From contig BSQZ01000036.1 of the NCBI GenBank assembly GCA_033239005.1, positions 3,537,001 through 3,601,000 of the forward strand: a stretch of 64,000 bases of DNA, in the 5' to 3' direction. This document shows positions 58,276 to 64,000 of the stretch, piece after piece (the stretch's first letter is position 1; the number at the start of each line of letters is the position of its first letter). The position numbers and the translations under genes were made by a program. Under the pieces are notes generated by a model. The model was not told the DNA's origin, did not search any database, and worked only from the letters and a program-made list of their open reading frames with translations. The stretch comes from Lamellibrachia satsuma (Eukaryota; Annelida; Polychaeta; Sabellida; Siboglinidae).

Positions 58276-59431
58276 CAGGGGAGCCCTGAGTTTTATTTAT
58301 GTAACCGACGCCAAAAGGTTTGACCCCCGTGGACTGAAGAAGCCACCCCCGACATCTAAAAAAAAATGCGTTGCTGGCAGTTAAGTGGTGGGGGTTGCCA
58401 AATCACCAATCGAAAAAAAGTACATTATTTTATTTATGGGAATGGCGCCATGGCTAAAAACAGAGCCAAATGTTCCATTTGGGTTCCCTGAGTATGGAGT
58501 GACCAATGCAAGCAATTTTAGGTGGGGGATTCCTCCTGCTAGCAACCCGAAATGCATTGCTGCCGGATCTGGGCTGGTGGGGTTGCCCCCGAAATCATCC
58601 ATCAAAGGGGGCAAAAAGTACATTTATTTATGGGAATGGCGCCAAGGCTAAAAACAGCGCCAAATGTTACCTTGGGTTCCCTGAGTATGGAATGACCAAG
58701 GCCAGCAGTATTAGGTTGTGGATTCCCCCTTGCCAGCAACCCCCCAAAGGGTGAGAAAAGATTCACTTGTTTAATGGGGTGATGCTTATTTAATGGAATA
58801 ATGCGAATGATAAAAAAGTGTCAATTGTTCCTGCGGGGTTGCCTGAGTATGGAATGACCAATGCCAGCAATTTTAGGCGGGCCTTCCCTCTGCCAACAAC
58901 CCCCAAAGGATGATAAAAGGGTGACATTTATTTATGGAAATAACGCCAAGGATAAAAAACAGTGTCAAATCTTCCCTTGGGGTTCCCTGAGTACGGAATG
59001 ATCAAAGCCAACATTTTTTAGGTGGGGTCTTCCCCTGCCAGCAACCCCCAAATGGTGAGAAAACTTTATTTTTAAAGGATTGAAGCAAAAACACTGAACA
59101 CTTTCAAGAAGCTGCTAAAAACACATTAATTTTGTTCCTGGCTCATTTTGGTGTTTAACTCTTTCTAGGGACTCCTCCACCTAAAATTGCTGGCATTGGT
59201 CATTCCATACTCAGGGAACCCCAAGGTAGCATTTGGCATTGTTTTTAGCCTTGACGCCATTCCCATAAATAAATGTACTTTTTTGCCCCTTTAATGGATT
59301 ATTTCGGGGGCAACCCCACCAACCCAGACCCGACAGCAGTGCATTTTAGGGGATGTCGGGGGGTGGTTCCTTCAGTCCATGGGGTCAAACGTTTTGGCGT
59401 CGTTTACATAAATGAAACTCTGGGCTCCCGG
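58276..59431. mobile_element. ~1.15-kb foldback/MITE-like DNA transposon with ~290-bp inverted ends
   Basis: Left GGGAGCCCTGAGTTTTATTT, GACGCCAAAAGGTTTGACCC and GGAATGGCGCCATGGCTAAA match the right end in reverse (GGGTCAAACGTTTTGGCGTC, AACTCTGGGCTCCC) over about 290 bp. Between them, a ~150-195-bp unit (GGGTTCCCTGAGTATGGA..GACCAATGCCAGCAATTTTAGG) repeats about four times (58430, 58625, 58770, 58930). No transposase frame, so non-autonomous. Flanks GGTCAACA / GGTCTAACA are a possible imperfect target duplication. Confidence 0.8.
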
Positions 59432-60406
59432 TCTAACAACAGCATAAGGAAAACGTTGACAATAACTAGCTTTTGTTCCTATTGCAGTCATCTTCGTTTT
59501 TGTTTCATAATATACAATGATTGTTATGGTTGTGCTAGCATAGTGATCAATACTTTGTATTATTGGTATTACATTTAGGGACGTTAGAAGCTATATGCCG
59601 ATGGATATATGTTGCATGTCATCTTGTCGCCACTGTGAAGCAACCAGCGTTGAAAACGTTGACGTGACTTGGTCGAACCAGAGCTAGTGTATACCGAGCT
59701 GCGTCACTCTCCGAATTGACATGGACGAGCCATTTTGTAAATTGACGTTCAGCGCCACCAAGTAGGGGGCAGCTACAACTTCAGTGCATCCGGTAGTTCG
59801 ATTCCGCATGCGCCAAATCTCAAGTTACATTTCCGGGTGAGAGGGCAGTCGACATAACCCGCTGTTGACAATGTGATTGCGTTTTATCCTTTCTGCTACA
59901 CAAACAGTTCTTGTGAAGTATCGCTTTATTTCTAAACTCCTTAAACCTGGCAATGTAATCTTCACAACTGATGCGGTTATACAACCGGACATCCGTTGAA
60001 TCAAATCAAGAACACAAACGAACAATTGCACACATCGCCATCGGCATCGCATATCCGGTGACAGGACTGTCACAGTCAGTGACAGTGTTATTGTTGTCAA
60101 TTGATATTGGGGGTGTCGATCTATGTTGTTTTATATATTTTTATGATATGGCTGCAGCCATGAGAAATTGAAAACTGTTTCAAAATCGGTAAATTACTTT
60201 TCGAAATATGATTTTTAAAGAGCGATTCCAGCGGCAGCATGGCCATTACGTGTCGTCTGTATGATATTCAGACAAAAATGTTTTTCTATGAAACCATATC
60301 AAAGTATTGCCGACTGTTTTAATTTTGATCATTGCATTGTTCTACATGTTTTTGAATAGTTAGGGTAGACAAAATAAATTTTTCATCAATAATGAATTTA
60401 AGAAAA

Positions 60407-60500
<94 letters not shown>

Positions 60501-61070
60501 TACGTGTGACACACAAAAATCTAAATTCCGACGGGTGAATTGGTTATTAGCAAATTTTGCCAAAAGTCTGTGATATTATGGTAGCATTTAATAAGTTGCT
60601 TTATCATAATTAAGCACGTGTATACGTATACTATGCATATTCATGACTGCGATTGGTTATTTTTTTTTCATAAAAAAATTATAAAATAGTGTACGACACA
60701 TTTTTAGTTACGTGTGTGATGTGCGTGAAATAGACTTAGTAATGGACAATGTTCTTAGTTGATAGCGACTGTTTACATGACAATATGACATTTTAGTATA
60801 CGCTGTAATAACACAACATAATGAGGTAAGTTAATTGTGATAAAACAAATAGTTATGTGACATATTTATTTAATATGCCCTGGGTAATATAAATAATAAG
60901 ATATGGTCCATTTAACTTTATCTTTAATCACCAAACCCACAAACAAAAAGAGCATAATTTGAAAAACAGGACAGTATAGTACTAAACCTCATTATGGTAC
61001 TTACTATGAAACATGCACTTCGCAGTGTCAATTATACTGATCCATAGCTGTGTGCAAATCCGAGGCTGAA
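59432..61070 (+). other. intergenic stretch; one (AT)n array
   Basis: (AT)n at 60410-60497. The remaining ~1.5 kb has no recognised gene, repeat or RNA. Confidence 0.45.
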
Positions 61071-61150
61071 TACATGCAAATCATAGAGGTGGTGAGACCG
61101 AGGAGAGCAGAGGTGGTGAGACCAAGGAGAACAAGGAGAGCAGTGGCAAT

Positions 61151-61873
61151 GTGAGGGAGAAAGCTGGTAAGAAGAAAGATGACAGAAGGCAGAGAATGCA
61201 ACAAAAGAGAGGTAAGCGGGTGAGTGGAGAGGGATTGCCAGGTGGTAAGACAGTAAAGGTTGATGATATGAGAGAAAGGGGGCATACTAGTAGTGTGCAA
61301 CAGGAAAGGAGCTTTGCTGATGTAGTGTCACAGGGGAAAGCGAGGAAAGCCCGGGTATTTATGGGGGATTCCATCATTAGGAAAGTGGATAAAATTGTAA
61401 ATAGAGGAGATGACATAACAGTATGCCTACCAGGGGCAAAAGTAGAGGATATAGCAGAGAAGGCAGGACAGGTCATGGGTGGTGGCACGGGAGGTGCTGT
61501 TCTCGTGCATGTGGGAACGAACAATGCAGAGAAGGAGGGAACGTCATCCATCGTTGGTAAGTACAGGAGGTTGATCAAGATACTTAAAGAGGCACGAGTT
61601 GGGCAGATCGTATTGTCGGGGATATTACCAATAATGGGAGGCAGGGGTGAGGAATATAGGAACTGTAGAAGGATGGCGATCAACACACAGGTACAGAAGG
61701 TATGTATGGAGGAGGGAGTAGGCTTCGTAGACATGTGGTTAAACTTTGTGGGAAGAGGTGACTTTTTCATGAGAGATGGACTACATCTGACAGGGAAGGG
61801 CGCTGCAGTTCTTGCGTGTGAGTTTGTCAGAGTTGTCGACGAGGGCACAGGTACCATAAATTATTTAAACTAG
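61151..61873 (+). CDS. CR1-like ORF1: uninterrupted SGNH/GDSL esterase, 240 aa
   Basis: MREKAGKKKDDRRQRMQQKR gives a basic N-terminus. The esterase core starts at about residue 72: VFMGDSIIRK (Ser block), VCLPGAKVED, VLVHVGTNNAEKEG (Gly/Asn oxyanion residues), GQIVLSGILPIMGGR, YRNCRRMAIN, VGFVDMW, FMRDGLHLTGKGAAV (Asp/His). All catalytic elements of an SGNH hydrolase are visible. It ends NYLN-TAG with ATG overlapping immediately after (TAGATG). Possibly partial at the N-terminus relative to the copy at 13174. Confidence 0.9.
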   Translation: MREKAGKKKDDRRQRMQQKRGKRVSGEGLPGGKTVKVDDMRERGHTSSVQQERSFADVVSQGKARKARVFMGDSIIRKVDKIVNRGDDITVCLPGAKVEDIAEKAGQVMGGGTGGAVLVHVGTNNAEKEGTSSIVGKYRRLIKILKEARVGQIVLSGILPIMGGRGEEYRNCRRMAINTQVQKVCMEEGVGFVDMWLNFVGRGDFFMRDGLHLTGKGAAVLACEFVRVVDEGTGTINYLN

Positions 61874-62009
61874 ATGCGCAGGGGGAACTGACAGAGAAAA
61901 CTCAAAGGAGTACTACTACAAATGCACATAATATATTATATTATTATATATTATATTATTATATATAATATATTATATATTATAATATTATAATATAAAT
62001 TAATAAATA

Positions 62010-62604
62010 CATCTCAACATGGATTCCTAAAAGCAAGGTCATGTCTAACCAATCTCTTATGTTTTTTAGAAGAAATTACAAAGTGGGTAGATGACGTGTC
62101 ACCAGTGGATGTTGTCTACTTAGATTTTCAGAAAGCTTTGGATAAAGTGCCACATCAAAGATTGTTACTTAAACTAAAAGCCCATGGTATAGGCAATGAT
62201 GTAATCAACTGGATAGAAAAGTGGCTTACACACAGAAGACAGAGAGTAATAGTAGATGGTGAGATTTCAAATTGGAAATCTGTTTTGAATGGCGTACCAC
62301 AGGGATCAGTATTAGGCCCTATACTATTTTTAATATATATAAATGATTTGGAGGATGACATATCTAGCAAAGTACTCAAATTTGCAGATGACACAAAAGT
62401 ATTCAGAAAGGTTACTAATGATACAGATAACCAAAGTTTACAAGATGATCTGGAAAAATTAGTTAAATGGTCAGAAAAATGCCAAATGTTATTCAATTTT
62501 GGGAAGTGTAATTTATACACATAGGACATATATGGACAAGGAATATAAAATGGGGATGCTGTACTAGGTAGAACCACACAAGAAAAGGATTTAGGAGTAA
62601 CATT
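62010..62604 (+). pseudogene. CR1-like RT fragment
   Basis: Open 62096-62524 with FADD intact. FDK is changed to LDK in the first catalytic block (FQKALDKV). Frame lost at about 62513 (GTAATTTATACAC versus GTAAATGTATACAC in other copies). Truncated at 62604. Confidence 0.85.
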
Positions 62605-62605
62605 T

Positions 62606-63104
62606 TAACAAGATTTAACAAGATTTAACAAGATTGCCATCTCGAACAACAAGTTCCAGATGGCAAGTGGACAAGGAAGCCATTGGCTTATCGAGAGTCC
62701 AACAATTTTCTCATCTATGTGTAGCCCGCCCTTATCAGATATCTGTCAATTCTATTTTTAAACATATTCACACTACTAGCATTAACACAATCGTTTGGCA
62801 GTTTGTTCCATTCATTTATCACCCTCTGTGAGAATGAGTACTTTCTCATGTCCAACCTATACTGCTCCTTAACTAATGCTGCTTTGTGTCCTCTAGTTCT
62901 ACTGCCTTCTTTAAGTTTGAAGAACATATTCCTATCAACATCCTCATAACCGTTCACTATTTTAAACACTTCTATTTGGTCTCCTCTTAGTCTCCTGGTC
63001 TCTAGTGTTGTCAAACCACATTGTAATAAGCGACTTTCGTAACTAAGGTCTCTTAATTCTGGAATCATCTTAGTTGCTCTTCGTTGTATTCGTTCTAGCT
63101 AGGC
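62606..63104 (-). mobile_element. CR1-like LINE 3' end in opposite orientation
   Basis: Reading minus from 63104: RIQRRATK-equivalent, MIPELRDLSYESRLLQCGLT (63068), uninterrupted to YLIRAGYT, the 3' UTR, then a triple AACAAGATTT tail (+ strand 62606-62632). It directly abuts the + strand RT fragment. Confidence 0.9.
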
Positions 63105-63139
63105 AATGTTTTGTTTTAGGGTTTATTTACAAACAAAAT

Positions 63140-63640
63140 ATTCAATTCCAATTATTTTCACATGCACTATTACCCAGTTTTGAGGAACCAAAAGGTAATG
63201 CGAACACTTGCATCAGCAATGGTACTACACTGTAATAACATTGGGGTGGAGTCGAACCTATAAAATCAACTGATAAACACATGACGCACCTAAGCAAAAC
63301 ACTTCTTCCCACTGAAGATTTATAATGCTCTAGCACTTCCTTGCAGATTCAAGTTTATCTGCAACTCTCTTGTCCACGTATTTGATGTCTTCCTCCAATC
63401 AGCCAACATTGGTTAATAACGTGATTTTCGTGAGTGGTCATATTCTCTCAATCTCTGCCCGTCCTCTCATGGACGGTGTCGGACAACTGGTGCTTCATCA
63501 CAGTCCGCCGGCTAATGTGTAGTTGCTTTGCAATACTGTTCCAACTATGGCTTTCTTCATAATAATGATTTTCATCTGCCGCGGAAGGAACAAACAAGGC
63601 TATGGAACCATATCTGTGAAGTATAAACAGTGCCATGTGT
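63140..63640 (-). pseudogene. possible DDE-integrase-type transposase remnant
   Basis: Minus frame at 63636-63448 reads ESHSWNSIAKQLHISRRTVM, a helix-turn-helix pattern (S..IA..L.(V/I)SR.TV) seen at the N-terminus of integrase-like transposases. Further minus, a shifted frame has a YRFDST...LQCSTIADASV-like stretch, weakly like the D.(F/Y)SR...C.TNN.A block. Heavily degraded. Confidence 0.3.
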
Positions 63641-63805
63641 AAACTGGAAGTGAATTACATTGGATTTACAAAGACGTGTGTATCGATCTCATAAAGAATA
63701 ACATAACCGTAAACATCACAAGAACTGTTCAAGTGACATTCACTATTATATATTGTTTGCGTGTACATCATTGTATGTTCATTTGAGTCCAAAATTTTTG
63801 TCAAT

Positions 63806-63956
63806 TACACAAGATTTAACAAGATTGCCATCCCAAACAACAAGTTCCAGATGACAAGTGGACAAGGAAGCCATTGGCCTACAGAGATTCCAACAATGTT
63901 ATCACCTATGTATAGCCCGCCCTTATCAGATATCTTTCAATTCTATTTTTAACAGA
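63806..63956 (-). pseudogene. CR1-like 3' UTR fragment, minus strand
   Basis: ACAAGATTTAACAAGATTGCC tail, then CCAGATGACAAGTGGACAAG and AGCCCGCCCTTATCAGATAT, the family 3' end in reverse, ~150 bp. Confidence 0.85.
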
Positions 63957-64000
63957 CATTGGGTCAATTCCATTCCTCAATTCCAGAAACGATTTTCGAA

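Larger units (their letters stand above)
61080..62604 (+). mobile_element. CR1-like LINE with intact esterase ORF1, EN deleted, RT truncated
   Basis: ORF1 61151-61873 is followed by ~80 bp of AT-rich palindromic sequence (61930-62009) where the endonuclease should be. RT starts at the block around SQHGFLKARS (62010) and continues with DFQKALDKVPHQRLLLKLKA, GVPQGSVLGPILF and KFADDTKVFRK. Small deletions appear near 62513-62560, and it stops at GGAGTAACATTTT where an inverted fragment begins. Confidence 0.88.

Overview
This is animal nuclear DNA. It is AT-rich, with split genes bounded by GT..AG introns, many non-LTR retrotransposon (LINE) copies and long (AT)n, (CA)n and (CACG)n microsatellites. 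The host exons look like ordinary metazoan membrane-protein genes. The LINEs include CR1-like elements with an esterase ORF1, which fits an invertebrate (a marine lophotrochozoan, ambulacrarian, cephalochordate or similar). The species cannot be fixed from this window, and I see no prokaryotic, plasmid or viral organisation.

Host genes. (1) A full-length-type ABCB (P-glycoprotein/MDR1-like) transporter runs on the + strand from before base 1 to a stop at 47203-47205. I placed 18 exons by reading-frame homology and splice sites: the end of TMD1, NBD1 (646-30482), TMD2 (35490-43495) and NBD2 (44578-47205). The N-terminal half of TMD1 lies upstream of the window. The exon for the NBD1-TMD2 linker was not found. 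(2) A complete five-exon tetraspanin gene lies on the + strand at 52010-56790. It encodes about 397 aa, with four membrane segments and a CCG-type large extracellular loop containing six cysteines. Exons that are short or lack an ATG (646-753, 37681-37758, 38339-38422, 39638-39738, 52010-52105) were read directly from the sequence.

Layout. 1-753: end of TMD1 and start of NBD1. 754-28607: a single ~28 kb ABCB intron filled with transposons. These are an L1-type ORF1 remnant (1.2-1.8 kb), a DNA transposon with FLYWCH-like coding sequence (3.6-9.6 kb) that appears to be split by a nearly intact LINE (4.0-8.7 kb), CR1-like copies (9.9-11.0, 13.2-17.0 and 19.3-20.2 kb), a decayed LINE (20.7-23.1 kb) and a minus-strand LINE (23.6-28.3 kb). 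28.6-47.2 kb: the other 16 ABCB exons, with introns holding CR1 fragments, microsatellites (one AT array of ~610 bp), minisatellites and palindromes. 47.2-52.0 kb: intergenic DNA with another decayed LINE. 52.0-56.8 kb: the tetraspanin. 57-64 kb: an RTE-like LINE tail, a ~1.15 kb foldback transposon with ~290 bp inverted ends, and CR1-like pieces including an uninterrupted 240-aa SGNH esterase ORF1.

The two host genes have no evident joint pathway; they are simply neighbours. Points most worth checking are: the Cys-substituted ABC signature (LSCGQ) in NBD1; the LINE whose ORF1 and ORF2 share one frame with a single UAG between them; the CR1-like LINE that interrupts one unit of a tandem duplication while the other unit preserves the empty site; the minus-strand LINE with a Tyr in place of a catalytic Asp of its reverse transcriptase; and the 92-bp duplication that repeats a tetraspanin splice donor.
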